Origin: an uncultured Photobacterium sp.
Lineage (GTDB): Bacteria; Pseudomonadota; Gammaproteobacteria; Enterobacterales; Vibrionaceae
Direction: 5' to 3'
Length of the DNA stretch: 64,000 nt
Assembly (NCBI RefSeq): GCF_947039875.1
Contig: NZ_CAMRAN010000012.1
Span: 20,288 to 84,287 of the forward strand
A program made the translations under genes and the position numbers. How positions within the stretch are numbered: the stretch's first letter is position 1; each line of letters begins with the position of its first letter. Below the pieces are notes generated by a model. It was not told the DNA's origin. It ran no database searches and saw only the letters and a list, made by a program, of their open reading frames with translations. Below, piece by piece: positions 35,987-49,589 of this stretch.

Positions 35987-36031
35987 ATTATCTTATTTAT
36001 GGCCATATGATGCTATCAGATAAGTGTAGTA

Positions 36032-38818
36032 TTAATGTCGATATTGCTTAGAAGCTTTAACCACATTATCCATTTCATCGATAAGCTCTAATAATTCCGG
36101 TTCAATATCTACTATAATTGCATTTGCTTTTAGCTCAGTCTCAATGGTGTGGCAGAGGTATTTTAAGCGTGGTACGCCACTGTAAGCACAGCTACCGTGG
36201 AGTTTATGGATTGAAGGCCATAACTCGACTTGTTTACCATCCAGCGCTTCATTGACTAATAATTCCACCTCAGGCATATAATCCAATAGCATTTGCAGCA
36301 TGTCACGGGCTAAATCTTCTTTTCCTGCCGCTTGTTTAAGTGCCAGTGACCAATCAAAGCTAATACTATTATCAATGGTTAATGGTGTATTTTGCTGCGC
36401 CTGAATAATATCAATGGTGGTATTGGGGGAGGATATTGATACTGCACCTTGATGATCACTTGGCGTGATCCACTTCGCCAAAATTTGTTGCAAAATATGC
36501 TCTTCAATGGGCTTGGTAAGATAATCATCCATTCCCGCATTAATTAACCGCTCTCGTTCTCCAGTCATCGCGTGAGCGGTAACGGCAATAATCGGCGTAT
36601 TGTGGTTGAGGGGAGTTTTATGTATTGCTTGGCAAGCGGTTACGCCATCCATTTCTGGCATTTGAATGTCCATAAAGATCAGATCAAATGTTTTTTGGTG
36701 AGCATATTCGACCGCTTTTTTACCGCCAGTAGCGGTAATAACGGTTTCAACCCGCTCACCTAATAGAGCTGAAATTAACTTTAAGTTAGCAGGGTTATCA
36801 TCAACAGCCATTACTGTTAATGCTTGAATCGGTTCTGGTGGCGTAGTTAATACTAGCTGTTCGGGCTCATTATGTTCATCATTGTTATCGCATAATGCTT
36901 CAAATAATTTACGTGAGGCAATCGGCTTACCCAGACAAATCTCAACCCCAGTATTGGTCAGCTTTTCTGATAATGCGAGCTCTGTTGTCGGTAAACAAAC
37001 CAGTACTTTATCGGCAATCTGTTCAGCCTTAAATATGTGATTAAACAGGACGGCTGTTGGTGGTTGCTCGCATGGCGATAAACACAGCAAAGCAAAATCA
37101 TGATGTTCAATATCTTCAGGCATGGTTGAGCGATAAGTGACATGAACCCCCGCATTGATTAATCGTTGTTGCACGACTGAGGCGGCTTGCATATTGGGCT
37201 CAATAAGCAGTAATTTCTTACCCATTAATGAAGTTGTATCAATAAGCTGTGATACAGGTAAATCTGTTTTGTGCATGCGAATGCTAAACCAGAATGTTGA
37301 ACCTTGGTGAAGACGACTGGTCAAGCTGACTTGGCCACCCATTTGGCTGACCAGTTTCTGAGTGATCACTAACCCCAATCCGGTGCCGCCATAACGACGC
37401 GAGATACTCGCATCTGCTTGGCTAAAGGCTTGGAATAGCTGGGCTTGTTGACGTTCTGAAATACCAATACCAGTATCACGTACCATAAATTGCAGTTCGA
37501 TATTATTATCATGCTCAGATTTGAGCTCGATAGATACATCAATGTTGCCCGTTTCAGTAAACTTAACCGCGTTACCGATTAAGTTAGTGACCACTTGCTG
37601 TATACGCAGTGGGTCACCAATTAAGCTTGGTGGTATGCGAGTGTCAACTTTAAGGGTTAATTCTAAGCCTTTTTCATGAGCACTTGGCGCAAGTAGGCGC
37701 ATCACATCATCAAGCGCATCAGTGAAATCAAACGGAATATTTTCTAATAATAATTTACCCGCTTCAAGCTTTGAGAAGTCTAAAATATCATTGATGATGG
37801 TGAGCAAGTTATTGGCCGAATTTTCAATCGTCAGTAGATAATCTTGTTGGTTGGTGTTGAGTTTGGTTTTCAGCATTTGACGAGTAAAGCCAATCACACC
37901 ATTGAGTGGGGTCCGTAATTCGTGTGACATATTGGCTAAGAATTCAGACTTAACTCGTGCAGCCTCTTGAGCTCGTTTTTTAGCAATATCTAACTCAACG
38001 TTTTGAATTTCAAGTTGTTCAAGGGTTTCACGTAAATCAGAGGTTGCTTGATCAATACTTTGTTGCATTTCAATATGATATTCAGACAATGAAATTGCCA
38101 TCGCATTGATGCCGTTTTTAAGGGTATCAAGCTCACCAAGTAGCTGACCTTCGATTCGAACATCAAGGTGTCCGCGTCGAATTCTATCAACGACACTGAT
38201 CATGTGGGAAATTGGACGAGTAACATCTTGCATTAACCGGTAAGCAAACAAAGACGATAGGCTGAGTCCAAGTAGTAACACCATTAAGGCGGTAAAAATT
38301 TCTTGATATTGTTGTAATCGTAATGAGCTAAGATCAAGTTCAATGGCGATATAACCCAATGGTTTCCCTAATGAGCTAGTACTGGTGTTTGAACCAAATT
38401 GGCCTTCGGTTAAAATGGGGGTGCGTAAAATAAGGGTATTATCGTTAAGCTGAGTATCAAGCAAACGTGGAATTGGCCTATCGTCTGGATACATAAAAGA
38501 AGCAAAATTACGGTGAAAATTAGAGGTTGCAAAAATTTTATTGTGATCCGTAAAAACAGCAATACTTCGAATAATATCGGAATGTTTGCGATGGGTGTAA
38601 CCGATCAGGCGTCGAATAGACTCCCGATTTTTTTCGGTCATGCCATATTCAGCCGAAATTGCTAACGGCTCAATTATGCTGGTACCTGTTGAAATCAACT
38701 GATGTTCAAGATCTTGATAGCGGCTCATGGTAAAAAAAGCGCTCAATAACAGGCCGATTATCAGTGTTGGTGCTAATGTCAGGGTAAAGACCCTGGCACG
38801 AAGTCCATATTTGGTCAT
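36032..38818 (-). CDS. barA: Hybrid sensor kinase BarA
   Basis: A tripartite sensor kinase of 928 residues that phosphorylates UvrY/VarA and so controls CsrA-sequestering small RNAs. Order: membrane helix about 10-31, periplasmic sensor, second helix about 171-195, HAMP, HisKA with His299 (NMSHELRTPLNG), HATPase (DTGIGI, GTGLGL), a degenerate receiver, a receiver with MDIQMPEMDG, and a C-terminal Hpt domain (HKLHGSCAYSGV). The ATG at 38818 gives MTKYGLRARV; the frame is open to 38863. csrA, an output of this pathway, is at 63304. It is divergent from rlmD, as in E. coli. Confidence 0.95.
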   Translation of the reverse strand: MTKYGLRARVFTLTLAPTLIIGLLLSAFFTMSRYQDLEHQLISTGTSIIEPLAISAEYGMTEKNRESIRRLIGYTHRKHSDIIRSIAVFTDHNKIFATSNFHRNFASFMYPDDRPIPRLLDTQLNDNTLILRTPILTEGQFGSNTSTSSLGKPLGYIAIELDLSSLRLQQYQEIFTALMVLLLGLSLSSLFAYRLMQDVTRPISHMISVVDRIRRGHLDVRIEGQLLGELDTLKNGINAMAISLSEYHIEMQQSIDQATSDLRETLEQLEIQNVELDIAKKRAQEAARVKSEFLANMSHELRTPLNGVIGFTRQMLKTKLNTNQQDYLLTIENSANNLLTIINDILDFSKLEAGKLLLENIPFDFTDALDDVMRLLAPSAHEKGLELTLKVDTRIPPSLIGDPLRIQQVVTNLIGNAVKFTETGNIDVSIELKSEHDNNIELQFMVRDTGIGISERQQAQLFQAFSQADASISRRYGGTGLGLVITQKLVSQMGGQVSLTSRLHQGSTFWFSIRMHKTDLPVSQLIDTTSLMGKKLLLIEPNMQAASVVQQRLINAGVHVTYRSTMPEDIEHHDFALLCLSPCEQPPTAVLFNHIFKAEQIADKVLVCLPTTELALSEKLTNTGVEICLGKPIASRKLFEALCDNNDEHNEPEQLVLTTPPEPIQALTVMAVDDNPANLKLISALLGERVETVITATGGKKAVEYAHQKTFDLIFMDIQMPEMDGVTACQAIHKTPLNHNTPIIAVTAHAMTGERERLINAGMDDYLTKPIEEHILQQILAKWITPSDHQGAVSISSPNTTIDIIQAQQNTPLTIDNSISFDWSLALKQAAGKEDLARDMLQMLLDYMPEVELLVNEALDGKQVELWPSIHKLHGSCAYSGVPRLKYLCHTIETELKANAIIVDIEPELLELIDEMDNVVKASKQYRH

Positions 38819-38938
38819 GGTTCTCTTAATTACAAGCAAGCGATTCTGTGGGAGAATTAGCACCCATCTATAATCCTAGTTTAAATAAACTAGGACTATG
38901 CAACAAATACTCAATGTCTGAACAGTGAGCAAAACACT

Positions 38939-40279
38939 ATGGCACGCTTTTTTAAGCCTCAAAAACGTACAACTGACACCAAACATAAAGAAATCACGAT
39001 TAGCCGTTTAGACCACCTCGGTGCTGGTATTGGTCATCTACAGGGCAAATCTGTCTTTGTTGATGGCTTACTTCCCACTGAAACGGCGGTAGTACAGTTA
39101 ACGGAAGATAAAAAAAATTACGCTCGTGCTAAAGTGATTAAGCGCCTTTCAGACAGTAATGCCCGTATTAAACCCCATTGTGCGATCTATGACCAGTGTG
39201 GCGGTTGTAATTTGCAGCATTTATCGCATCAAGGTCAAGTGACAGCTAAACAGCAAGCGCTGGGTGAACTGATGGAAAAGTTTGCTGTTATTGATCAAGC
39301 TGATTGTATTCAGCAGCCACCAATTATCAGTGAGCCGCTGCATTATCGTCGTTGTGCTCGTTTTGCCGTGCGTGTTGAAAATAACGGTCAGTTACAATTT
39401 GGTTTCCGCAAAAAGCAAAGTAATGACATTGTTAATGTTAATCTGTGTCCAGTATTAGCTCAGCCGCTGAATGATTTATTACCGTCATTACGCGCGTTAT
39501 TACAAAATCTAAAAGGCCGCCGTTTTGTTGGTCATATTGAATTGACTCATGCTGATAATGGGTGCGTGATATTAATTCGCCACCTTGCGCCTTTTAATGC
39601 GGATGATAGTGCACTTATTGATGCATTTGCTATCCAACACAATGTGATGTTGTTTTTAGCACCAGCAACCGATCAACTTATTCAATCTCATGGCGAACAA
39701 CCTTTCTATGAAGTTGATGATCTTAAACTGACGTTTTCACCTAAAGATTTTATTCAAGTCAATCGTGATGTGAACATTAAAATGGTAGCACAAGCGATTA
39801 AATGGCTTGATGTTCAGCCTCAGGATAGAGTGTTAGATTTATTTTGTGGTTTAGGTAACTTCAGCCTGCCATTAGCTAAATATGCTAAAGCGGTGGTTGG
39901 AGTTGAAGGTATTGATGATATGGTTTTACGTGCGACAGATAATGCTCAAACTAATGCACAGTACAACGCTACTTTCTATCAAGCTAATTTAGAACAAGAC
40001 GTGACTAAATTGGTGTGGGCACAAGAACAATTTGATAAAATTTTACTCGATCCTGCGCGTGCTGGTGCTGCTGGAGTGATGGATCATGTGGTTAAGCTAG
40101 CACCGAATAAAGTAGTTTATGTATCATGTAATCCCGCAACATTGGCTCGTGATAGCCAAGTGTTATTACAAAAAGGTTATCAGTTAGAGCGTCTTGGAAT
40201 GTTGGATATGTTCCCACATACAGGGCATTTAGAATCTATGGCATTATTTGTAAAGACTCAAAAAAAGCAGAAAAAATAG
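38939..40279 (+). CDS. rlmD: 23S rRNA (uracil1939-C5)-methyltransferase RlmD
   Basis: SAM-dependent methyltransferase of 446 residues, formerly RumA. A TRAM domain (about 15-75) is followed by iron-sulfur cysteines (C-x5-CGGC in AIYDQCGGCN) and the methylase domain with VLDLFCGLGNFSLPLA, LDPARAGA, and the catalytic Cys in VSCNPATLARD. It lies upstream of relA, the conserved order. Confidence 0.95.
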   Translation: MARFFKPQKRTTDTKHKEITISRLDHLGAGIGHLQGKSVFVDGLLPTETAVVQLTEDKKNYARAKVIKRLSDSNARIKPHCAIYDQCGGCNLQHLSHQGQVTAKQQALGELMEKFAVIDQADCIQQPPIISEPLHYRRCARFAVRVENNGQLQFGFRKKQSNDIVNVNLCPVLAQPLNDLLPSLRALLQNLKGRRFVGHIELTHADNGCVILIRHLAPFNADDSALIDAFAIQHNVMLFLAPATDQLIQSHGEQPFYEVDDLKLTFSPKDFIQVNRDVNIKMVAQAIKWLDVQPQDRVLDLFCGLGNFSLPLAKYAKAVVGVEGIDDMVLRATDNAQTNAQYNATFYQANLEQDVTKLVWAQEQFDKILLDPARAGAAGVMDHVVKLAPNKVVYVSCNPATLARDSQVLLQKGYQLERLGMLDMFPHTGHLESMALFVKTQKKQKK

Positions 40280-40327
40280 TTATAGCAATGATTGCTATTG
40301 CCATTAAATAGAAAACAGGACAGAGAC

Positions 40328-42565
40328 ATGGTCGCAGTACGTGGAGCACATCTAAAACAAAACACGATATTTGAGTTAGCCTCATGGGTCGAAAGTTTAC
40401 GTTTGGATGCAAAAACGTTTGGACGTTTAGAAGGAACTTATCTACGTTGTCAGGAACAGGTTATCGATTATGATAACGGTCCGTTGCTGTTATGGCGCGG
40501 CCGAGAGATGGTTGAGATTCTGGTGACGTTAAGCATGGACACCGATACATTAATATCGGCAATGCTATATCCATTAGTTGAAGCGGGTTGTTATAGCCAT
40601 GAGCAAGTAAAAGAAGATTACAACGGCACTATTCTGCATTTGGTAGAAGGTGTTGAACAAATGTGCGCCATTAGCCAACTTAAATCTACAGCAGAAGAAA
40701 CGGCTCAATCAGCACAAGTTGATAGTATTCGTCGAATGCTACTATCAATGGTGGATGATTTCCGCTGTGTTGTTATTAAGTTAGCTGAGCGTATATGTAA
40801 TCTCCGTGAAGTGAAAAATGAACCTGATGCGGTGCGTCGTATCGCGGCACAAGAGTGTGCCAATATTTATGCACCATTGGCAAATAGACTGGGTATCGGG
40901 CAATTAAAATGGGAAATTGAAGATTACGCTTTCCGATATCAACATCCCGAAGTCTATAAACAAATAGCCAAACAGCTTTCAGAGCGTCGCATTGATCGTG
41001 AAGACTACATCATGCATTTTGTAGATGATTTGTCTGATGCAATGCGAGCCTCAAATATTCGTGCAGAAGTGCAAGGTCGACCTAAGCATATCTACAGTAT
41101 TTGGCGCAAAATGCAGAAGAAAAGCTTAGAATTTGATGAGTTATTTGATGTACGTGCAGTACGTATTGTCGCTGAAGAGCTGCAAGATTGTTATGCTGCG
41201 TTAGGGGTTGTGCACACCAAATATCGTCATTTACCTAAAGAATTTGATGATTATGTCGCTAATCCTAAACCTAACGGCTACCAATCTATTCATACGGTTG
41301 TATTGGGTCCTGAAGGTAAAACAATTGAGATTCAGATTCGTACTAAGCAAATGCATGAAGAATCTGAGTTAGGTGTTGCGGCGCACTGGAAATACAAGGA
41401 AGGCCCAGCAGCTTCTGGTGGTGCTCAATCTGCTTATGATGAAAAAATAAATTGGTTACGTAAGTTACTGGTATGGCAAGAAGAAATGTCAGATTCTGGC
41501 GAAATGCTCGATGAGCTTCGAAGCCAAGTGTTTGATGATCGTGTGTATGCCTTTACGCCTAAAGGTGATGTGGTTGATTTACCATCAAATGCAACGCCAT
41601 TAGACTTTGCTTATCATATTCACTCTGAAGTGGGGCACCGTTGTATTGGAGCGAAAGTAGAAGGGCGAATTGTGCCGTTTACTTACCATTTACAGATGGG
41701 GGATCAGGTTGAAATTATCACGCAAAAAGAACCTAACCCTTCTCGTGATTGGCTAAATCCAAATCAAGGTTTTGTGACCTCTAGTCGTGCGCGCGCCAAG
41801 GTCCATGCTTGGTTCCGTAAGCAAGATCGTGATAAAAATATTATTGCAGGTAAAGAAATTCTTGAAGCTGAGTTGAGTAAGATCCATGCGTCGCTAAAAG
41901 ATGCACACTCTTACGCCAGTAAACGCTTTAATGTTAATTCGCCAGAAGAGCTGTATGCCGGTATTGGTAGTGGTGATCTACGGATCAATCAAATTATCAA
42001 TCATATTAATGCGCTAATTAACAAACCTACAGCGGAAGAAGAAGATCAACAACTGCTTGATAAGCTGTCTGAAGCCAGTGAAAAAGCGTCACATACAACC
42101 AAAAAGCCACGTCGTGATTCTGTCGTTGTTGAGGGAGTTGATAATTTAATGACTCACTTAGCACGTTGTTGTCAGCCAATTCCTGGTGATGATATTCAAG
42201 GTTTTGTGACGCAAGGACGAGGTATCTCTGTTCATCGTCATGATTGTGAACAGTTAGAAGAACTACGTCACCATGCACCAGAGCGTATTATTGATACGGT
42301 GTGGGGCGGCGGCTTTATTGGTAATTATACCATTACTGTTCGAGTAACGGCATCAGAGCGTAATGGTCTGCTTAAAGAGCTGACCAATACCTTGATGAAC
42401 GAAAAAGTTAAAGTTGCAGGCATGAAGAGCCGAGTTGATTATAAAAAGCAAATGTCGATCATGGACTTTGAACTTGAATTAACAGATTTAGACGTTTTAG
42501 GGCGAGTGTTAAATCGGATTGAACAAGTAAAAGATGTTGCACAAGCTAAACGTTTATATGGTTAG
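40328..42565 (+). CDS. relA: (p)ppGpp synthetase RelA
   Basis: Ribosome-bound synthetase of the stringent response, making (p)ppGpp when uncharged tRNA is in the A site. It has 745 residues from the ATG at 40328 (after AGGACAGAG). The N-terminal pseudo-hydrolase domain has lost the HD residues, as in RelA proteins. The synthetase domain has RPKHIYSIWRKM and KPNGYQSIHT. TGS (VYAFTPKGDVVDLPSNATP), zinc-finger-like and ACT domains follow. A terminator lies between relA and mazG. YtfK, which acts on SpoT, is encoded at 17382. Confidence 0.96.
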   Translation: MVAVRGAHLKQNTIFELASWVESLRLDAKTFGRLEGTYLRCQEQVIDYDNGPLLLWRGREMVEILVTLSMDTDTLISAMLYPLVEAGCYSHEQVKEDYNGTILHLVEGVEQMCAISQLKSTAEETAQSAQVDSIRRMLLSMVDDFRCVVIKLAERICNLREVKNEPDAVRRIAAQECANIYAPLANRLGIGQLKWEIEDYAFRYQHPEVYKQIAKQLSERRIDREDYIMHFVDDLSDAMRASNIRAEVQGRPKHIYSIWRKMQKKSLEFDELFDVRAVRIVAEELQDCYAALGVVHTKYRHLPKEFDDYVANPKPNGYQSIHTVVLGPEGKTIEIQIRTKQMHEESELGVAAHWKYKEGPAASGGAQSAYDEKINWLRKLLVWQEEMSDSGEMLDELRSQVFDDRVYAFTPKGDVVDLPSNATPLDFAYHIHSEVGHRCIGAKVEGRIVPFTYHLQMGDQVEIITQKEPNPSRDWLNPNQGFVTSSRARAKVHAWFRKQDRDKNIIAGKEILEAELSKIHASLKDAHSYASKRFNVNSPEELYAGIGSGDLRINQIINHINALINKPTAEEEDQQLLDKLSEASEKASHTTKKPRRDSVVVEGVDNLMTHLARCCQPIPGDDIQGFVTQGRGISVHRHDCEQLEELRHHAPERIIDTVWGGGFIGNYTITVRVTASERNGLLKELTNTLMNEKVKVAGMKSRVDYKKQMSIMDFELELTDLDVLGRVLNRIEQVKDVAQAKRLYG

Positions 42566-42591
42566 TTATAATAGATAATATCGAATACAAG

Positions 42592-42618
42592 AATAGGTAG
42601 CTTCGGCTACCTATTTTT
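42592..42618 (+). terminator. Terminator of relA
   Basis: A perfect 10-bp stem AATAGGTAGC / GCTACCTATT with a TTCG loop and a T run. Confidence 0.9.
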
Positions 42619-42634
42619 ATTTAAGGGGATAATA

Positions 42635-43444
42635 ATGGACAGCAAGACCACACTTAATATTAACTCTCTTTTAACCATTATGAGTCAGTTACGGGATCCT
42701 CAAACGGGGTGTCCGTGGGATTTAAAACAAGACTTCGATTCAATCGTGCCTCATACCATTGAAGAAGCATATGAAGTAGCTGATGCGATAGAGCAAAAAA
42801 ATTGGACTGATGTAAAAGAAGAGTTGGGTGATTTATTGTTTCAAGTGGTTTTTTATAGCGAGCTTGCCAAAGAACAGGGCTTGTTTGATTTTGATGATGT
42901 AGTTATAGGCATTAGTGAAAAATTAACTCGTCGTCATCCACATGTCTTTAGTGATAAACAATTTAAAGATGAAGTGGCAGTAAAACAAAATTGGGAAGCT
43001 GAAAAAGCCAAAGAACGAGCACAAAAATTACAAGATGAAAGTTTGCTCGCTAATATTCCTTTAGCATTACCAGCATTGACTCGTGCAGATAAAATTCAGC
43101 AACGCTGTGCAAGTCAAGGTTTTGATTGGGATAGCCTAGGACCTGTGGTAGATAAAGTGACGGAAGAGTTGGATGAAGTGATGGCAGAGGTCATTCAAAC
43201 GCCACAAGAACAATATAAGATAGCTGAAGAGATGGGAGATTTACTTTTTTCAGTGGTTAATTTAAGCCGCCATCTCGGGGTAAAACCTGAACATGCACTC
43301 CAACAAGCAAATAAAAAATTTGAGCGACGTTTTCGCCAAGTTGAAAAAAATGTGCTAGAACAAGGTAAGTCACTAGAACAATGCTCACTAACTGAGCTAG
43401 ATCTTGAGTGGGATAAAGTAAAGCAACATGAATGCAATAAATAA
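42635..43444 (+). CDS. mazG: Nucleoside triphosphate pyrophosphohydrolase MazG
   Basis: A 269-residue enzyme hydrolysing NTPs to NMPs, with a role in lowering (p)ppGpp-linked effects. Two tandem MazG repeats: EEAYEVADAIEQKNWTDVKEELGDLLFQVVF (about 38-68) and a second with EELDEVMAEV...EEMGDLLFSVVN. The metal-binding ExxE and ExxD pairs are kept. It sits after relA, as in E. coli, where mazEF is sometimes between; none is here. Confidence 0.95.
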   Translation: MDSKTTLNINSLLTIMSQLRDPQTGCPWDLKQDFDSIVPHTIEEAYEVADAIEQKNWTDVKEELGDLLFQVVFYSELAKEQGLFDFDDVVIGISEKLTRRHPHVFSDKQFKDEVAVKQNWEAEKAKERAQKLQDESLLANIPLALPALTRADKIQQRCASQGFDWDSLGPVVDKVTEELDEVMAEVIQTPQEQYKIAEEMGDLLFSVVNLSRHLGVKPEHALQQANKKFERRFRQVEKNVLEQGKSLEQCSLTELDLEWDKVKQHECNK

Positions 43445-43598
43445 CTATTCCCATTTGGAATGTATATGCTATAAGGGTATAGTGATTTAGTGGCTAAAAG
43501 TATCGAAATGGGGTGAAAATAGAGCGCATATCACTTCCTTGATTTGAGACAAAAAAAATCTTAGGAGTGTGTGATAGTTTTTCACGTTGTGGCGATAA

Positions 43599-45308
<1,710 letters not shown>

Positions 45309-45320
45309 GGATTACTGATG

Positions 45321-45350
45321 GCTGCAACAACCTACCGTTGCAGCTATTTT
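45321..45350 (+). terminator. Hairpin between pyrG and eno
   Basis: A perfect 8-bp stem GCTGCAAC / GTTGCAGC with an 8-nt loop and a TATTTTATTT tail. It is probably a partial terminator, so eno expression could be partly independent. Confidence 0.5.
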
Positions 45351-45374
45351 ATTTAGCTTTTAATTTGAAGATAA

Positions 45375-46694
<1,320 letters not shown>

Positions 46695-47002
46695 TTCTTT
46701 TAAGCCTATAATTGAGCTTGCTCAATTAGCCTAAATCAAACCGTCTCTTAAGAGGCGGTTTTTTTTTGTGAAAAAGTGATGCTGCTATAAATATCGCTTA
46801 AAAAATGTTTTTTGTTTGATTTAACAGCAAATTTGACACTCAACTAGCACTACATCAACTCTATAACCATAATAGTGGTCACAATAAGCTGATTATGGGA
46901 TTATTATGCACCCGCAGCCTGTATTCCAATACTTCGCCATAAGTGGTTTATTGGAATGTATTTTGGTGGCATTGACATCTACGCTAATTTTGAAGGGGAA
47001 TC
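46695..47002. other. eno-ftsB intergenic region
   Basis: 308 bp. It holds the eno terminator, a short hairpin at 46709-46726, and a 9-bp perfect inverted repeat (ATTCCAATA at 46923-46931, TATTGGAAT at 46949-46957) shortly before ftsB. A short frame from 46905 overlaps ftsB and is probably accidental. Confidence 0.5.
46738..46766 (+). terminator. Terminator of eno
   Basis: Stem AAACCGTCTC / GAGGCGGTTT (one T-G pair), TTAA loop, and a run of T. Confidence 0.9.
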
Positions 47003-47281
47003 ATGCGTCTGTTTATCATTATCCAGCTAGTGCTTTTAGCTTGGCTGCAGTACGATTTTTGGGATGGTAAAAACGGTATGAATGAATATACCGCAGTAAA
47101 AGAAAGTATTGCCTTACAGCAAGCAGCTAATACTGAATTACAACAACGAAATCAACAAATGTACGCAGAAATTAAAGATCTTCACGGTGGCAAAGAAGCA
47201 GTGGAAGAACGTGCGCGTAATGATTTAGGCTTAATTAAGCCCGGTGAAACCTTTATTCGCGTGCTTGGCGATAATAACTAA
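47003..47281 (+). CDS. ftsB: Cell division protein FtsB
   Basis: A 92-residue bitopic inner-membrane protein of the FtsQLB complex that signals to the septal synthase. One membrane helix (about 3-20) is followed by a periplasmic coiled coil (about 28-65, ALQQAANTELQQRNQQMYAEI) and the conserved end VEERARNDLGLIKPGETFIRV. A GAAGGGG site precedes the ATG. ispD follows closely. Confidence 0.95.
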   Translation: MRLFIIIQLVLLAWLQYDFWDGKNGMNEYTAVKESIALQQAANTELQQRNQQMYAEIKDLHGGKEAVEERARNDLGLIKPGETFIRVLGDNN

Positions 47282-47312
47282 AGCACGCATTTTTCTGTTG
47301 TGAGTGACGTTG

Positions 47313-48023
47313 ATGATGACTGAAGAATTTATTGCTGTAGTACCAGCGGCTGGGGTTGGTAGTCGAATGGCGGCCGATCGCCCAAAGCAATATCTTCATA
47401 TTGAAGGTAAAACGATTTTAGAACATACCGTTGATCGATTATTGGATTTACCTGAAATTACGCGGGTAGTGATTGCTATCAGCGCTGATGATCCTTATTT
47501 TCCACAGCTAGCATTAGCTACAGATCCTCGCATTACGGTAGTGAGTGGTGGCGCTGAACGGGCTGATTCAGTGTTTGCGGGTTTAGCTGCCATTAACAAT
47601 GATAATGCATGGGTATTAGTGCATGATGCTGCGCGACCATGTGTTCGTCGAGCAGATTTACGCGCTTTAATAACCTCCGCTGTGAATAGTGACTGTGGCG
47701 CAATTTTAGCAGCACCTGTACGTGATACCATGAAACGCAGTCATCAACAGTTAGCTCAGGCTCATATTTCTCATACTGTTGAGCGTGATAATTTATGGCA
47801 TGCACTCACACCACAGATGTTTCGTGCTGGGCAATTACGCCAATCGTTAACAACGGCTTTAGCACAAGGCGCAACCATTACTGACGAAGCGTCAGCGCTT
47901 GAATTTTGTGGTTATACGCCACTGCTTGTTGCGGGTCGCAGTGATAATTTTAAAGTGACTCAGCCAGAAGATTTGGCGTTGGCTGCGTTCTATCTTCAAC
48001 TTTTATTAAAGGAACAACATTAA
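47313..48023 (+). CDS. ispD: 2-C-methyl-D-erythritol 4-phosphate cytidylyltransferase
   Basis: Third step of the MEP isoprenoid pathway. About 236 residues. The N-terminal [20 protein letters not shown] (about 9-28) binds CTP, and [11 protein letters not shown] and the late TDEASALE are conserved. The frame begins with a GTG at 47304; ATGs at 47313 and 47316 are more likely starts. It overlaps ispF by one base. Confidence 0.95.
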   Translation: MMTEEFIAVVPAAGVGSRMAADRPKQYLHIEGKTILEHTVDRLLDLPEITRVVIAISADDPYFPQLALATDPRITVVSGGAERADSVFAGLAAINNDNAWVLVHDAARPCVRRADLRALITSAVNSDCGAILAAPVRDTMKRSHQQLAQAHISHTVERDNLWHALTPQMFRAGQLRQSLTTALAQGATITDEASALEFCGYTPLLVAGRSDNFKVTQPEDLALAAFYLQLLLKEQH

Positions 48024-48496
48024 TGCGTATTGGTCATGGGTTTGATGTGCATAAATTTGGTGGTGTAGGTCCCGTTATTATTGGTGGCGTTGCTGTTCCT
48101 TATGAACAAGGCTTAATTGCACACTCTGATGGCGATGTAGCCTTGCATGCTGTTTGTGATGCTTTATTAGGGGCAATTGGTGCGGGTGATATTGGCCGTC
48201 ACTTTCCTGATACTGATGCAGAATGGGCGGGTGCAGATAGTCGATTTTTACTGCGTGATGTCTATAACAAGGTTAAGGCAATGGGCTATTGTCTTGGTAA
48301 TCTGGATGTCACTATTATTGCCCAAGCACCTAAAATGGCATCACACATCACTGCGATGTGCCAAGCCATTGCCGATGATCTGGAAACAGATATCGCTAAT
48401 ATTAATGTTAAGGCAACCACTTCTGAACGTTTAGGTTTTACTGGACGTAAAGAAGGCATTGCTTGTGAAGCAGTTGTTTTAATTAAAAAGGTATAA
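48023..48496 (+). CDS. ispF: 2-C-methyl-D-erythritol 2,4-cyclodiphosphate synthase
   Basis: Fifth step of the MEP pathway, a zinc-dependent cyclase of 157 residues. [13 protein letters not shown] holds the zinc ligands Asp8 and His10. [19 protein letters not shown] and the final [18 protein letters not shown] follow the family. It is translationally linked to ispD, and truD starts 7 bp later. Confidence 0.96.
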   Translation: MRIGHGFDVHKFGGVGPVIIGGVAVPYEQGLIAHSDGDVALHAVCDALLGAIGAGDIGRHFPDTDAEWAGADSRFLLRDVYNKVKAMGYCLGNLDVTIIAQAPKMASHITAMCQAIADDLETDIANINVKATTSERLGFTGRKEGIACEAVVLIKKV

Positions 48497-48503
48497 TGAC
48501 ATC

Positions 48504-49589
48504 ATGTCGACAAATAACACCTCTGCAAACGTAATGGATTGTTTTAAGTGGCTTCATGAGCAGCCAACTTGCCAAGGAAATATTAAGGCAAACCCACAAG
48601 ATTTTATCGTTAACGAGCAGTTAGGTTTTACCTTTAGTGGTACTGGCGAGCACTTAATGGTTAAAATTCGCAAAACGGGCGAAAATACTAAATATGTAGT
48701 GAATGAATTAGCCAAAGCCTGTGGTGTGAAATCGCGTGATGTGAGTTGGGCTGGTCTTAAAGATCGCCATGCAGTGACCGAACAATGGATTAGCGTTCAT
48801 TTACCAGGAAAAGCCGATCCTGATTTAACCCAGTTTGAAGTTGAACATCCAGGTATTGAAATTCTTGAAACGACACGTCATGATAAAAAATTGCGTCCAG
48901 GTGATCTGCAAGGTAACTGGTTCCAATTACGTTTAACCGATTTAGATCAACCACAAGCGTTGGCTGAGCGTTTAGAGTTGGTTAAACAACAAGGTGTCGC
49001 TAACTATTTTGGTCAACAACGTTTTGGTTATGGTGGCAATAACGTCATTAAAGCACGTGCTTGGGGTAATAATGAATTCCGCGTTCGTGATAAGAGCAAA
49101 CGCAGTTTTTATTTATCAGCAGCTCGTTCTTGGATGTTTAACCAAGTATTATCAGCGCGTATTGAGCAAAATCTTACTCGTGAAATCATGATGGGTGATT
49201 GCTTGCAAGCCGCGGGTGATGATCGTACTTTTATTGCAGAAACCATTACACCTGAATTGCAGCAACAAGTAATTAACGGTGAGCTGGCAATTACAGGGCC
49301 ATTACTGGGTGATAATGCATTACCTACAACAGCAGATGCACAAGCATTTGAATTAGCGATTGTTGAACAAGAGCCTACACTGGTGGCATTGGTTCGTGAT
49401 AATCGTATGCGTCATGATCGTCGTCCATTGTTATTATTGCCTCAGGATATGCAATGGCAGTTTGATGATAATGGTGTGATTCTTTCTTTTGCTTTACCTG
49501 CTGGTAGTTTTGCGACGTCGGTCGTGCGTGAGTTAATCATGCCACTAGAATCAGAAGGTATGAGTGATGAGAATACTGATCAGCAATGA
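48504..49589 (+). CDS. truD: tRNA pseudouridine(13) synthase TruD
   Basis: A 361-residue pseudouridine synthase acting on U13 of tRNA-Glu. The catalytic Asp lies in the [15 protein letters not shown] block (about 75-89), and [14 protein letters not shown] is the TruD signature. The 3' end overlaps surE by 23 bp, as usual for this cluster. Confidence 0.95.
   Translation: MSTNNTSANVMDCFKWLHEQPTCQGNIKANPQDFIVNEQLGFTFSGTGEHLMVKIRKTGENTKYVVNELAKACGVKSRDVSWAGLKDRHAVTEQWISVHLPGKADPDLTQFEVEHPGIEILETTRHDKKLRPGDLQGNWFQLRLTDLDQPQALAERLELVKQQGVANYFGQQRFGYGGNNVIKARAWGNNEFRVRDKSKRSFYLSAARSWMFNQVLSARIEQNLTREIMMGDCLQAAGDDRTFIAETITPELQQQVINGELAITGPLLGDNALPTTADAQAFELAIVEQEPTLVALVRDNRMRHDRRPLLLLPQDMQWQFDDNGVILSFALPAGSFATSVVRELIMPLESEGMSDENTDQQ

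Noticed and set aside
40328..40900. RelA hydrolase domain as damaged
   Set aside because: Loss of the HD residues is normal for RelA in gammaproteobacteria, where SpoT does the hydrolysis.
46905..47080. A short plus-strand frame overlapping the ftsB start
   Set aside because: No ribosome site, and its second half is out-of-frame ftsB sequence.
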